In this document: in pieces, positions 18,575 through 27,325 of the stretch
How the letters are laid out: each line of letters opens with the position of its first letter
Numbering within the stretch: the stretch's first letter is position 1
Source: JAJDNS01 sp963578825
Lineage (GTDB): Bacteria; Acidobacteriota; Vicinamibacteria; Fen-336
Length of the DNA stretch: 64,000 bases
Direction: 5' to 3'
Assembly: GCA_963578825.1 (NCBI GenBank)
Contig: CAUZDW010000018.1
Coordinates: 10,155-74,154 of the forward strand
Made by a program: the position numbers and the translations under genes
The notes under the pieces: model-generated
Told to the model about the DNA's origin: nothing
What the model saw: the letters and a program-made list of their open reading frames with translations, nothing else
The model's database searches: none

Positions 18575-19495
18575 TTAGCCGCTGCGCCGAGGGGGATCAA
18601 CGGGAGCCGCCGTCATGACCGGCGTCCCACCCCGGATGCGGAGCGCCAGCGTGGCCGCCGTCACGACGAGGACCGCGCCGGCGACGAAGAGCAGGTCTGG
18701 CAGCCGACCCCAGAGGGCCCAGTCGAGAAGGCCGGCGAAGACGGGCCCCGCGTAGAGGAACGGCCCGATGCGCGCCGCCGGGGCGTAGACGTAGGCGCGA
18801 GTCAGCGTGAGCTGACCCACGGTGGCGAGCCCGCCCAGCAACAGCAGGACCGCCCAGATGACGGCCGACGGGGTGCGCCAAGTGAGGGCCGCCGCCGGGG
18901 CGACGGCGGTCGCGGCGATGAGACCGAAATAGACGACGATCCGCGTGATCGGCTCGGTGCGGGTCAGGCGCCGGATTCCCACCTGCGCGATGGATGCGAA
19001 GATCGCCGAGGCGAGGCCCACGAGGGCGACAGGCTCGAAGGCGCCGATGCCCGGGCGCAGGATCAGGAGCAGGCCACAGAACCCGATCAAGAGCACGCGC
19101 CACAGGCGTCGGGGGATGGGCTCGCCGAGCCAGACCCGTTCCACCAGGGGAACGAAGAGGGGAAGAGACTGATTGAGGAGCACCGCGTCGGCCAGGGGCA
19201 GGTGGGCGATCGCATAGAAGTAGCAGGACACGGCGGCCAGGCCGGCCAGGCCTCGGACCACATGGCTGCGAAGGTCCCGGGTCCTGAGAGCCCCTCGCCC
19301 CTGCGGGATGAGCCACGGGGCGACGAAGAGCAGCATCAGGAAGTGGCGGAAGAAGACGATCGGAGCGGTCGGGAGCTCCTGCGAGGCCACACGGACCGCC
19401 GCCGCCATCCCGGCGAAGAGAAGGGCGGACACGACCACCAGGAGAGCGCCCCGGCGCAGATCGTACGGCTGGTGGAGTGAGGGTGGGTCGCCCAT
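18575..19495 (-). CDS. EamA-domain (DMT superfamily) transporter
   Basis: 306 residues, about ten transmembrane helices in two EamA repeats, typical of drug/metabolite exporters such as RhaT- or YdcZ-like permeases. I start at the ATG giving MGDPPSLHQPYDLRRG; the frame continues upstream but is non-coding there. TM1 begins at ALLVVVSALLF, and the second repeat contains PLALVGLAS-like and LGGLATVGQL segments. Substrate unknown. It lies 12 bases upstream of the reductase gene on the same strand and may be co-transcribed. Confidence 0.88.
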   Translation of the reverse strand: MGDPPSLHQPYDLRRGALLVVVSALLFAGMAAAVRVASQELPTAPIVFFRHFLMLLFVAPWLIPQGRGALRTRDLRSHVVRGLAGLAAVSCYFYAIAHLPLADAVLLNQSLPLFVPLVERVWLGEPIPRRLWRVLLIGFCGLLLILRPGIGAFEPVALVGLASAIFASIAQVGIRRLTRTEPITRIVVYFGLIAATAVAPAAALTWRTPSAVIWAVLLLLGGLATVGQLTLTRAYVYAPAARIGPFLYAGPVFAGLLDWALWGRLPDLLFVAGAVLVVTAATLALRIRGGTPVMTAAPVDPPRRSG

Positions 19496-19549
19496 GAGCG
19501 GCACATCATAGCGGACCCCCCTGGACAGCGCCCCGGGGTGACGGCGACA

Positions 19550-19942
19550 ATGGTGAGCTCCGGAGGATCGCTCTTGTTCGAGGTGGCCTACGAAACGACG
19601 TTCTGTGCGACCCACGTCCTCCACGACGGCGGCACGCCCATCGAGCCTCAGCACGGGCACGACTGGCGGGTCGAGGTCGTGGCGTCGGGGGAGGCCCTCG
19701 ACCGCCTGGGCGTCGTCGTCGACTTCGAGCACCTGAAGAAGGCCGTGGGCGAAGTCTGCCAGCGTCTTCACTACGGGGACATCACCTCGCATCCCGATTT
19801 CGCCGGCGTGAGCCCGTCGGCCGAGGTCGTGGCCCGGTACTTCTTTCGCGAGGTCGGGGCCCGGATGGGGTCGGAGGGCCGTCATCTGTCCCGCGTCCGT
19901 GTCTGGGAGGCCCCCGGCTGCAGCGCCACGTACTCGGAGTAG
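19550..19942 (+). CDS. queD: 6-carboxy-tetrahydropterin synthase QueD
   Basis: 130 residues of the PTPS/QueD family, converting 7,8-dihydroneopterin triphosphate to 6-carboxy-tetrahydropterin, the second step of preQ0 synthesis. The catalytic cysteine C19 and zinc histidines H22, H35 and H37 (FCATHVL, then QHGHDW) are visible, as is the acidic anchor in VRVWEAPGCSATY. A GTG at 19538 is an alternative start. First gene of queDEC, 2 bases ahead of queE. Confidence 0.93.
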   Translation: MVSSGGSLLFEVAYETTFCATHVLHDGGTPIEPQHGHDWRVEVVASGEALDRLGVVVDFEHLKKAVGEVCQRLHYGDITSHPDFAGVSPSAEVVARYFFREVGARMGSEGRHLSRVRVWEAPGCSATYSE

Positions 19943-19944
19943 GA

Positions 19945-20583
19945 ATGCTCACCGTCAACGAGGTGTTCTGCTCCATCCAGGGAGAGGGGACGCGCGCCGG
20001 TCGCCCCTGCGTGTTCGTGCGTCTCACCGGCTGCCCGCTGCGCTGCGTCTGGTGCGACACCGCCTACGCGTTTCACGAGGGCGTGCGGCAGGAGCTGGAT
20101 CAGATCGTGGAGCAGATCGCCGTCCACGGCACGCGGCTGGTCTGCCTCACCGGCGGAGAGCCCCTCGCCCAGCCCGAGGCGTTCCTGCTCGTCAGCCGCC
20201 TCCTGGACGAGGGCTGGGAGGTGACCGTCGAGACCTCGGGTCACATCTCGCTCGGGCCCCTGGACGAGCGGGCCGTGACCGTCATGGACATCAAGGCCCC
20301 CGGCTCGGGTGAGAGCGACAGGATGGACTGGGCCAATCTGGATCGGCTCCGGGCCACGGACGAGGCGAAGTTCGTCCTTGCCGATCGAGCGGACTACGAG
20401 TGGGCGCGGGCCCTGGTTCACGAGAAGGACCTGGCAGCCCGATGCACCGTGCTCTTCTCCCCTGTCCATGGCGGCCTCGCCCCGGGAAAGCTCGGTGAGT
20501 GGATCCTCGGCGACGCCCTGCCTGTACGGCTGCAGCTACAGCTGCACAAGCTCCTGTGGCCCGGGGTCGAGAGGGGAGTGTGA
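19945..20583 (+). CDS. queE: 7-carboxy-7-deazaguanine synthase QueE
   Basis: 212 residues; radical-SAM enzyme contracting 6-carboxy-tetrahydropterin to the 7-deazaguanine skeleton. The cluster motif CPLRCVWC (C30, C34, C37) follows the CSIQGEG substrate segment, and CLTGGEPL is the SAM-binding GGE motif. As is usual for QueE, the radical-SAM core is short. Its stop overlaps the queC start by GTGA. Confidence 0.96.
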   Translation: MLTVNEVFCSIQGEGTRAGRPCVFVRLTGCPLRCVWCDTAYAFHEGVRQELDQIVEQIAVHGTRLVCLTGGEPLAQPEAFLLVSRLLDEGWEVTVETSGHISLGPLDERAVTVMDIKAPGSGESDRMDWANLDRLRATDEAKFVLADRADYEWARALVHEKDLAARCTVLFSPVHGGLAPGKLGEWILGDALPVRLQLQLHKLLWPGVERGV

Positions 20584-21278
20584 GCCCGCGCCCCCTCGCC
20601 GTCGTCTGCGTCAGCGGAGGCATGGACTCCGCCGTCGTCGCGGCCATGGCCAGGCAGGAGTATCGCCTGGCGTTTCTTCACGCCAACTACGGGCAGCGCA
20701 CCGAGGATCGGGAGCTCGAGTGCTTTCGAGCGCTGGCCGACCACTTCGGCGTCCAGGATCGGCTCGTGGTCGACTTGTCCGACCTGCGCCAGATCGGCGG
20801 CAGCAGCCTGACCGATCCCAGGGTTCCGGTGCGGGTCGGGGAGCCGGTCTCGGGAGCCGTCCCGACCTCCTACGTGCCGTTTCGGAACGCCCACATGCTC
20901 TCGGCGGCAGCCTCGTGGGGCGAGGTGCTGGGGGCCCGGGCCATCTTCGTCGGTGCCGTCTGGGAGGACTCGTCCGGCTATCCGGACTGTCGCCCGGAGT
21001 TCTTCCGCGCGTTCGAGGAGGCCATCACCCTGGGCACCCGGCCGGAGACCTCGCTTCGGGTCGTGACCCCCGTGATCGCACTGTCCAAGGCCGAGATCGT
21101 GCGCCGGGGCCGCGACCTCGAGGTGCCGTTCGAAAAAACCTGGTCCTGCTATCAGGCCGGCGATCGGGCCTGTGGGGGCTGCGAATCCTGCCTCCTGCGG
21201 CTCCGGGGATTTCGGGAGGCCGGCGCCACGGACCCGATCCCCTACCGCCCTCCGAGCGGGCATGCGAAAATAAGTTGA
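20580..21278 (+). CDS. queC: 7-cyano-7-deazaguanine (preQ0) synthase QueC
   Basis: 232 residues; ATP-dependent amidation and dehydration of CDG to preQ0. The PP-loop SGGMDS is at about 12-17. The four-cysteine zinc site is near the C-terminus (CYQAGDRACGGCESC). The GTG at 20580 is chosen because it overlaps the queE stop; the upstream part of the open frame is a queE shadow. With queD and queE this makes a complete preQ0 module from dihydroneopterin triphosphate. QueF, Tgt and FolE are not in the window. Confidence 0.95.
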   Translation: MSPRPLAVVCVSGGMDSAVVAAMARQEYRLAFLHANYGQRTEDRELECFRALADHFGVQDRLVVDLSDLRQIGGSSLTDPRVPVRVGEPVSGAVPTSYVPFRNAHMLSAAASWGEVLGARAIFVGAVWEDSSGYPDCRPEFFRAFEEAITLGTRPETSLRVVTPVIALSKAEIVRRGRDLEVPFEKTWSCYQAGDRACGGCESCLLRLRGFREAGATDPIPYRPPSGHAKIS

Positions 21279-21299
21279 TCGAGTGAAGGAGGAACAGCC

Positions 21300-22235
21300 A
21301 TGAAGCGTGCGCTCATTGCGGTCGGAACTCTCGCCGTCGTCGCACTTCTGGTGCCCTCGGTCCAGGCACAGAGCCGCGGGGGGGCCCGGGGCAAGGTCTT
21401 CGACGACGAGGAGGCGCCCGTGGCCGACGCGAAGGTCTTCATCGAATTCACGGACGGCGCGAGGTCACCCTTCGAGGTCCAGACCAACGACAAGGGTGAG
21501 TACATTCACGTTGGCCTGCCCGCCGGCGGCTACAAGATCACCGCGAGCAAGGAGGGATACCTCGACGCCGTTCTCACCATGCGAATCGGGATGGGGGGCA
21601 TGACGCCCATCCCCGATCTCCAGATCATCAGCCTCGAGGCTGCAGCGAAGCAGGCGGGTCCGAACGCCGAGCTCATCCAGGAGAAATTTGGCGAGGGTGT
21701 GGAGCTGGCCCGGGTCGGCAGCCTCGACGAAGCCGAGGCGCTGTTCAAGGAGATCCTGGAGCTCCAGCCCGGGATCCCCGAGGTCTATCGCAACCTGGCC
21801 TACGTCTACGACAAGAGAGAGGACTGGGAGAACGCCGAAATGAGCCTCTTGTCGGCTCTCGACCTGCGCCCTGGAGATGCCTCCTTCGTGGCCGCGCTCG
21901 CCGAGCTCTACCGCAAGACCGGCCGAGGAGACGAGGCGATGGCGCTCCTCGCCGAGCAGGCCAGCGACAATCCGGAGGACGCGGTCTCGCAGTTCAACCG
22001 TGGGCTGTTCCTGCTGGACGGTGGCAACGGCGCCGAGGCCCTGGCGGCTTTCGAAACGGCGCTGGCCGTAGACCCGAAGCTGGGCGAGGCTCACTACCAC
22101 CTCGGCACCATCCTCGTCGGACAGGGCAGGGTCCCGGAATCCGTCGCGCACCTCGAGACGTACCTCGCGACGAACCCGGACAACGCCCAGTACGTTGCGA
22201 CGGCCCAGGGCCTGATCGAGGCGCTCAAGCAGTGA
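21300..22235 (+). CDS. Exported TPR protein with carboxypeptidase-regulatory-like domain
   Basis: 311 residues. Signal peptide about 1-23 (ending VQAQS). Residues 27-100 form a transthyretin-like beta sandwich (GKVFDDEEAPVADAKVFIEF, then GEYIHVGLPAGGYKITASKEGY), as in carboxypeptidase regulatory domains. After that come four to five TPRs to the C-terminus (for example GDEAMALLAEQASDNPED and AEALAAFETALAVDPKLGEAH). This combination is common among exported scaffold proteins of Acidobacteriota. AAGGAGG precedes the ATG at ideal spacing. Its stop overlaps yggS (GTGA), tying it to the division cluster. Confidence 0.88.
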   Translation: MKRALIAVGTLAVVALLVPSVQAQSRGGARGKVFDDEEAPVADAKVFIEFTDGARSPFEVQTNDKGEYIHVGLPAGGYKITASKEGYLDAVLTMRIGMGGMTPIPDLQIISLEAAAKQAGPNAELIQEKFGEGVELARVGSLDEAEALFKEILELQPGIPEVYRNLAYVYDKREDWENAEMSLLSALDLRPGDASFVAALAELYRKTGRGDEAMALLAEQASDNPEDAVSQFNRGLFLLDGGNGAEALAAFETALAVDPKLGEAHYHLGTILVGQGRVPESVAHLETYLATNPDNAQYVATAQGLIEALKQ

Positions 22236-22930
22236 TCGCGGACCGCGTCGCCGCCGTGCGGGAGCGGATCGCCCGTTCGGCGGAGCGGGCCTCGCGTCCG
22301 CCGGAGGAAGTCACCCTCGTCGCGGTCAGCAAGACGTTTCCGGCGGACGCAGTGAGGACCGCGTTTGGCGCTGGCGTACGCCACTTTGGTGAGAACCGCG
22401 TTCAGGAGGGCGACGCCAAGGTCGCCGTACTCGGCGACCTGCGGTCCGCGGGCCTGACCTGGCATTTCATCGGCCACCTCCAGTCGAACAAGGCTCGGAA
22501 GGCCGCTTCGCTCTTCGACGTCGTCCAGTCCGTCGACTCGGTCGATCTCGCGGGGCGACTGGCCCGATCGGCGTTCGAGGCCGGCCGGACCCTGCGCGCC
22601 CTCGTGCAGGTCGATCTGGCCGGCGAGACCCGCAAGTTCGGGATCCCGGAAGCCGAGGTGCCGGCGGCACTCGAAGCCATCCGCGATCTCAAGGGTCTGC
22701 GCGTCGAGGGGCTGATGGTGCTGCCGCCGTTCCTCGACGACCCGGAAGAGCTCCGACCCTACTTCCGGCGCCTTCGCCTCCTCAGGGACCGCGTGGCGGC
22801 GGCGGGGCTGATCGCCGGGGACGAGCTGTCGATGGGCATGAGCCACGACTTCGAGGCGGCCATAGAGGAAGGGGCCACCATCGTGCGCGTGGGCTCCGCT
22901 ATCTTTGGAGAGAGAACGGCTGCGGCCTGA
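22232..22930 (+). CDS. yggS: YggS/PROSC-family PLP homeostasis protein
   Basis: 232 residues; a PLP-binding TIM barrel without known enzymatic activity that buffers free PLP. The Schiff-base lysine is K34 in VAVSKTFP. Other signatures are FGENRVQE, WHFIGHLQSNKA, and SMGMSHDFEAAIEEGATIVRVGSAIFG, which binds the phosphate. It begins the yggS-yggT-divIVA-yggU order, equivalent to the ylm cell-division cluster of Gram-positives. Confidence 0.96.
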   Translation: MIADRVAAVRERIARSAERASRPPEEVTLVAVSKTFPADAVRTAFGAGVRHFGENRVQEGDAKVAVLGDLRSAGLTWHFIGHLQSNKARKAASLFDVVQSVDSVDLAGRLARSAFEAGRTLRALVQVDLAGETRKFGIPEAEVPAALEAIRDLKGLRVEGLMVLPPFLDDPEELRPYFRRLRLLRDRVAAAGLIAGDELSMGMSHDFEAAIEEGATIVRVGSAIFGERTAAA

Positions 22931-22956
22931 CGGCCGGCCGGGGAGGATTTCGAGGG

Positions 22957-23304
22957 ATGTTCGTCCTGTCCAACATGCTCACAGGGGTCGCCATGGTACT
23001 GAGCTGGCTCCTCATCATGTATCAGTGGATTCTGATTGCTCGAGCGGTCCTCTCCTGGATCAACCCGAGACCCGGTAACCCCCTTGGAAGCTTTCTCGTC
23101 TCCTTTATCTACATGGTGACCGAGCCGGCGCTTCGGGCCGTTCGCCGTTTGCTGCCCACCAGCCTGCGCTACTTTCCCCTCGACATAGCGTTTCTCGTCC
23201 TCTTTGCCCTCGTCATCTTCGCCCAGTACGGGATCGTCCAGTCGCTCCTCGACTATGCGTTCTATTTGCGTCAACAGCAGCCGATGCCGAACGATGTGTT
23301 TTAG
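22957..23304 (+). CDS. yggT: YggT-family integral membrane protein
   Basis: 115 residues with two hydrophobic blocks (about 5-35 and 70-100) flanking the conserved YggT motif AVLSWINPRPGNPLGSF. Function is not firmly known; relatives (YlmG) affect cell division, nucleoid or thylakoid organisation, or osmotic tolerance. Its position between yggS and a DivIVA-type gene is conserved across phyla. Confidence 0.92.
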   Translation: MFVLSNMLTGVAMVLSWLLIMYQWILIARAVLSWINPRPGNPLGSFLVSFIYMVTEPALRAVRRLLPTSLRYFPLDIAFLVLFALVIFAQYGIVQSLLDYAFYLRQQQPMPNDVF

Positions 23305-23313
23305 GGGAAAACG

Positions 23314-23816
23314 ATGAAGATCACGCCGATGGACGTTGCGCGGCAGGACTTCTCCCGCCGCTTCCGTGGCCTCGACCCCGACGAGGTGCGGGGCTACCTG
23401 ACCCTCGTTGCCGAGGAGCTCGCCGCCGTGGAGCGTGAAAGAGCCACCCTCGACCAGCAGGTGAAGCACATGGAAGGGCTCCTCGACGAGCATCGCCAGC
23501 GCGAGGGGATCCTCAAGGGCACGCTCCTGACCGCACAGAAGGCCTCGGACGACATCCGCGAAGCAGCCAACCGGCAGGCCCACGCCAACGTCAAGGAGGC
23601 CGAGCTGCAGGCGGACAAGCTCCTCCAGCTGGCCCAGGGACGGGCACACGCGGTCGAGGGCGGCATCCTGGAGCTGCGCGCGCTGCGCACGCTCTGCGCA
23701 CCGACATCCGGGGCTTCGTCACGCGCCTCACGAACCTCCTCGACCTCTAGGAGGAGGCCGAGCTCGAGGACAACCTCCGCTTCCTGAAGCGTCGCGAGGA
23801 AACGGGGAGGCGCTAG
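23314..23816 (+). pseudogene. DivIVA-domain protein with disrupted 3' end
   Basis: The N-terminal 125 codons are intact and typical: MKITPMDVARQDFSRRFRGLDPDEVRGYLTLVAEELA is the membrane-curvature-sensing DivIVA head, followed by a long coiled coil. Near 23690-23700 the frame breaks. Coding-like sequence with strong G/C third positions continues one frame over (LRTDIRGFVTRLTNLLDL), hits a TAG at 23748-23750 where CAG would fit, then continues (EEAELEDNLRFLKRREETGRR) to TAG at 23814-23816. Read literally, the protein ends at 23787 with a Ser/Arg-rich nonsense tail. Either the gene is decaying, losing only its tail, or there are two sequence errors. The head and coiled coil may still work. Confidence 0.75.
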
Positions 23817-23873
23817 CCTCTCGGGCGAAGGTCCGGGCGGGCCTCCACCCCAACGCACGCCGACAGACTCCAG

Positions 23874-24209
23874 ATGAGCCGAGACGGCCGGGAGCACGAC
23901 ATCGACGCGCTCGAGATCAGCGAGGGCGAGGGGGCGTTGACCTTGCGGGTGAGGGTGCAGCCCCGGGCCGCCCGGAATGCGCTGGCAGGCGAGCGGGAGG
24001 GATCCCTCGTCGTGCGTCTTACGGCGCCCCCTGTCGAGGGTGCCGCGAACAAGGCACTCACGCGGCTCCTTGGGCGCGCCCTGGGCGTCCCTCCCTCGGC
24101 GGTTCGGATCGTCAGTGGCGCGGGTGCGCGTCAGAAGCGCGTGTCGGTCTCCGGGATCGACGCCGCGACCGCCCGCGAGCGGCTCGGCGCCGGGATGGGG
24201 GGGCGATGA
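23874..24209 (+). CDS. yggU: DUF167 (YggU) family protein
   Basis: 111 residues: the small alpha/beta DUF167 fold with LRVRVQPRAARNALAG, RLTAPPVEGAANKALTRLLG and VRIVSGAGARQKRVSVSG, all family signatures. Function unknown. It usually sits beside yggT, as here, with the damaged divIVA-like gene between them. Confidence 0.93.
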   Translation: MSRDGREHDIDALEISEGEGALTLRVRVQPRAARNALAGEREGSLVVRLTAPPVEGAANKALTRLLGRALGVPPSAVRIVSGAGARQKRVSVSGIDAATARERLGAGMGGR

Positions 24210-24225
24210 ACCGCTCCGATCGCTC

Positions 24226-25500
24226 GTGATCGACGCCGATTTCACCACGCGGCGCATCGGTCTGCTGGCCACGCTGGCTGGGAGCACCCCGCGGACCGGC
24301 GCCGCCATGAGGGACCTGCAGACCCGGGTCGACGCGGCCGTGGCCGCATCGGAGGGACGCATCGTGTGGGTCGGTCCCGACGCCGAGCTCGACCGGGCGG
24401 TGACCCTCACCTCGGACGCGACCGTCCTGGACGCCGGCGGAGCGGTCGTCGTGCCCGGGCTCGTCGACCCTCACACGCACCTCGTCTTCGCCGGTGACCG
24501 GGACGACGAGCTGCGTCGCCGCCTGGCCGGGGCCTCGTACCGCGAGATTGCCGCCTCCGGCGGCGGCATCGTCCGCAGCGTCTCGGCCACTCGGGCCGCC
24601 TCGGTCGAGGAGCTGGCGGCGGGCGTGGAAGGACGCCTCGACGAGATGCTCCTCTGCGGTACGACCACCGCCGAGGTGAAGAGCGACTACGGTCTCGAGA
24701 CAGCCGCGGAGATTCGTAGCCTGGAGGCGATTCAACTCGCGGCGTCCGCTCACCCGGTGACAGTGGTGCCCACGTTTCTCGGTGCCCACGAGGTGCCCCT
24801 CGACTACCGCGACCGACGCGGCGACTACGTCGACCTCGTCGTCGACGAGATGATCCCGGCGGTCGCCGAGACCGGCCTCGCCGAGTTCGCGGACGTCTTC
24901 TGCGAGGAGGGCGTCTTCACCGTGGAGGAGAGCCGCAGGATCCTCCTCGCCTCCCGCGAGCACGGGATGAAGCTCCGCATCCATGCGGACGAGCTGGTCT
25001 GGACCGGGGGCGCCGAGCTGGCCGGCGAGCTGGGCGTGCGCTCCGCTGACCAGCTCGGGTTCGTGTCGGCGGCCGGGATGGACGCTCTCGCCGGCGTCTC
25101 CTGCGTGGCAACGCTTCTTCCCGCGGCCTCGTTCTATCTCCGCCTGGGTCACTACGCCCCGGCCCGCGCGCTGATCGACGCCGGCGTCCCCGTGGCCCTC
25201 GCCTCCGACGTCAACCCCGGTGGGGGACTCTCTCCGTCGCTGCCTTTCGCCATGGCCGTGGGGTGTTTCACCATGGGGCTCGCCCTCGAAGAGGCCCTCG
25301 CTGCGGTGACCGTGAACGCGGCTTTTTCCCTCGACCGGCAGGACGAGATCGGGACGATCGAGGTCGGCAAGAAAGCCGACCTGGTGCTGCTGCGCTCTTC
25401 GCGCCTCCTGGATCTCGTGCGGGTGGGCGTGGGGGCCGTGCGGACTGTGGTGAAGGGCGGACGAACGGTGGTCCGCGACGGCCAGCGGGTGGAGGATTGA
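24226..25500 (+). CDS. hutI: Imidazolonepropionase
   Basis: 424 residues; metal-dependent amidohydrolase opening 4-imidazolone-5-propionate to N-formimino-glutamate in histidine degradation. Metal ligands H83 and H85 are in VDPHTHLVFAG. HutI signatures include GGGIVRSVSATRAAS, TAEVKSDYGLE, FLGAHEVP, ADVFCEEGVFT, IHADE and ASDVNPGG. No AUG is in frame near the front, so I take the GTG at 24226, 17 bases after yggU. No hutH, hutU or hutG neighbours are present, so the rest of the pathway, if it exists, is elsewhere. Confidence 0.92.
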   Translation: MIDADFTTRRIGLLATLAGSTPRTGAAMRDLQTRVDAAVAASEGRIVWVGPDAELDRAVTLTSDATVLDAGGAVVVPGLVDPHTHLVFAGDRDDELRRRLAGASYREIAASGGGIVRSVSATRAASVEELAAGVEGRLDEMLLCGTTTAEVKSDYGLETAAEIRSLEAIQLAASAHPVTVVPTFLGAHEVPLDYRDRRGDYVDLVVDEMIPAVAETGLAEFADVFCEEGVFTVEESRRILLASREHGMKLRIHADELVWTGGAELAGELGVRSADQLGFVSAAGMDALAGVSCVATLLPAASFYLRLGHYAPARALIDAGVPVALASDVNPGGGLSPSLPFAMAVGCFTMGLALEEALAAVTVNAAFSLDRQDEIGTIEVGKKADLVLLRSSRLLDLVRVGVGAVRTVVKGGRTVVRDGQRVED

Positions 25501-25576
25501 CGCTCCCAGCCGCGCCGAGGAGTCGCCGAACCGGCGGCGTGGTAGCATCCACGACCTCGACTCCCACTCGATTTCC

Positions 25577-26551
25577 ATGAGCCTTCTCGTCGTCGACAAC
25601 CTGCGAAAGACCTATCCCGGCACGGGTAAGACTAGGCCGGTGGAAGCCGTGCGCGGGATTTCGTTCGTGGTCGAGCGGGGCGAGTTCTTTGGCCTCCTCG
25701 GTCCCAACGGCGCCGGGAAGAGCACCACCATCGGGTGCATCTCGACCCTCGTGCGTCCGACTGCCGGCCGTATCCTCGTGGGTGGCGTCGACACGGCCCG
25801 GGCCCCGGGCGACGTCAAGCGTCACATCGCCGTCGTTCCGCAGATGCGCAACCTCGACACGGACCTGACGGTGCGGGAGATCCTGACATTTCACGGCCGA
25901 TACTTCGGGCTGCCGGCTGCCGAGCGCGAGTCTCGTGCGAGCCGGCTTCTCGAGGAGCTGCAGGTCGCGGACAAGGCCGACACGAAGCCCGCGGCGCTGT
26001 CCGGTGGACAGCAGCAGCGGGTGATGATCGCCCGGGCTCTCATGCACGATCCGCAGCTCGTGCTCCTCGACGAGCCGACGACGGGCCTCGACCCACAGGC
26101 CCGTCGAAAGCTGTGGGAGACGCTCCGCACCCTCCACGGACGAGGGCTCACCTTCATACTGACCACCCACTACATGGAGGAGGCGGACCAGCTCTGCCAG
26201 CGGCTGGCGATCATCGATCACGGGCAGATCCTCACCCTCGACACCCCCACGGCCCTCAAGGAGACCTTGCCCGGAGCCCAGGTCCTCGATCTGTGGGTGC
26301 GCACCCCCCGGCCGCTTGCCCCGCACCTCGAGTCGATCCCCGGTGTCCACAACCTGGAGCGCGTCCCGGGCGCGAGTGACGGAGACGGGCTCGAGCGTCT
26401 ACGCCTCTTCGTGGACCCGAAGGACGGCCTCCTCGACCGGGTCCTCCACGCGGTGCGCGACGGCGAAGCCGATCTGCAGCACGTGAGCCTCGCGCAGCCG
26501 AGCCTCGAGGACGTCTACATCCACCTCACCGGGAAGGAGCTGCGCGAGTGA
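25577..26551 (+). CDS. ABC transporter ATPase (NodI/DrrA type)
   Basis: 324 residues. Walker A GPNGAGKS (42-49), Q-loop near VVPQMRNLD, signature LSGGQQQR near 141, Walker B LVLLDEPTTGLDP, H-loop TTHYMEEAD. The C-terminal 80 residues are the extension typical of the NodI/DrrA/CcmA subfamily that energises ABC-2 exporters. It overlaps the permease gene by GTGA, so the pair forms one exporter for a lipid, polysaccharide or drug-like substrate that cannot be specified. Confidence 0.94.
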   Translation: MSLLVVDNLRKTYPGTGKTRPVEAVRGISFVVERGEFFGLLGPNGAGKSTTIGCISTLVRPTAGRILVGGVDTARAPGDVKRHIAVVPQMRNLDTDLTVREILTFHGRYFGLPAAERESRASRLLEELQVADKADTKPAALSGGQQQRVMIARALMHDPQLVLLDEPTTGLDPQARRKLWETLRTLHGRGLTFILTTHYMEEADQLCQRLAIIDHGQILTLDTPTALKETLPGAQVLDLWVRTPRPLAPHLESIPGVHNLERVPGASDGDGLERLRLFVDPKDGLLDRVLHAVRDGEADLQHVSLAQPSLEDVYIHLTGKELRE

Positions 26552-27315
26552 CCGCCTTCCTGGCGCTCCTCCGGCGCGACTTTCTCGTGGCCCGTCGCGA
26601 CGCCGGGCCCCTGCTCGTCGCCACCCTCACGCAGCCGATCCTGGTGATTCTCGTCTTCGGGAACCTCTTGCCGCGGATGGAGCTCGTCGCCGACGGCTTT
26701 GGCACGGTGATGCTCCCGGGCCTCATGGCCATCACGATGATGATGGCCGGTGCCCAGGGCGTCCTCATGCCGCTGGTGAAGGACCTCTCGGGGAGCCGCG
26801 AGGTGAACGAGAGGCTCCTGGCCCCCATCAGCGTGCGCGGCGTGGCCTTCGAGCGCATCACGGCCGGGTCCCTGCACGCGGCGGTGGCCGGCCTGATCGC
26901 GCTGCCCGCCATGATGATCCTCATGCACCGGGTGAGCGGGATGGACGTACACCCGGCCTGGGCAGCGCTCCTTCCCCTCGCCGCTGTGTGCGGGCTTCTC
27001 TCGGCTGCCTTCGGCCTGGCCCTGGGCACCAACGTCCAGCCGCGCTTCAGCGGGCTGCTGTTCGCGGTCGTGCTCGGGCCGATGATGCTGTTCGGCTGCG
27101 CGTACTACCCCTGGTCGGCTCTCGCCGCCCTGGGGCCGGTGCGCTACCTCTTCCTGCTCAACCCGCTCACCTTCATGAGCGAGGCCATGCGTCTGGCCGT
27201 CACTCCGAACGCGCCCCACATGGCGCTCCCGCTGCTGTTCGGCGGGCTCCTGGGCTTCCTCGCGCTGTTCGCGTTCATCGGAACCCGCTCGTTCGAGAAA
27301 CGCACCATCCTGTGA
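26548..27315 (+). CDS. ABC-2 type transporter permease (NodJ-like)
   Basis: 255 residues with six transmembrane helices, of the ABC-2 family (NodJ/KpsM-like). Features include the N-terminal cytoplasmic ALLRRDFLVARRDAG, MMLFGCAYYPW (the conserved re-entrant P-loop-like segment) and YLFLLNPLTFMSEAMR. The GTG start overlaps the ATPase stop. The pfk gene follows after 10 bases with its own strong ribosome site. Confidence 0.92.
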   Translation: MTAFLALLRRDFLVARRDAGPLLVATLTQPILVILVFGNLLPRMELVADGFGTVMLPGLMAITMMMAGAQGVLMPLVKDLSGSREVNERLLAPISVRGVAFERITAGSLHAAVAGLIALPAMMILMHRVSGMDVHPAWAALLPLAAVCGLLSAAFGLALGTNVQPRFSGLLFAVVLGPMMLFGCAYYPWSALAALGPVRYLFLLNPLTFMSEAMRLAVTPNAPHMALPLLFGGLLGFLALFAFIGTRSFEKRTIL

Positions 27316-27325
27316 AGGAGGGTTC

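Noticed and set aside
19538..21278. queDEC as part of a phage-defence DNA-modification island
   Set aside because: No DpdA, restriction or other dpd genes are in the window and the flanks are housekeeping genes.
25520..25545. Small hairpin CGCCG-AAC-CGGCG before the ABC ATPase gene
   Set aside because: A five-base GC stem is common by chance at this GC content and there is no U tract.
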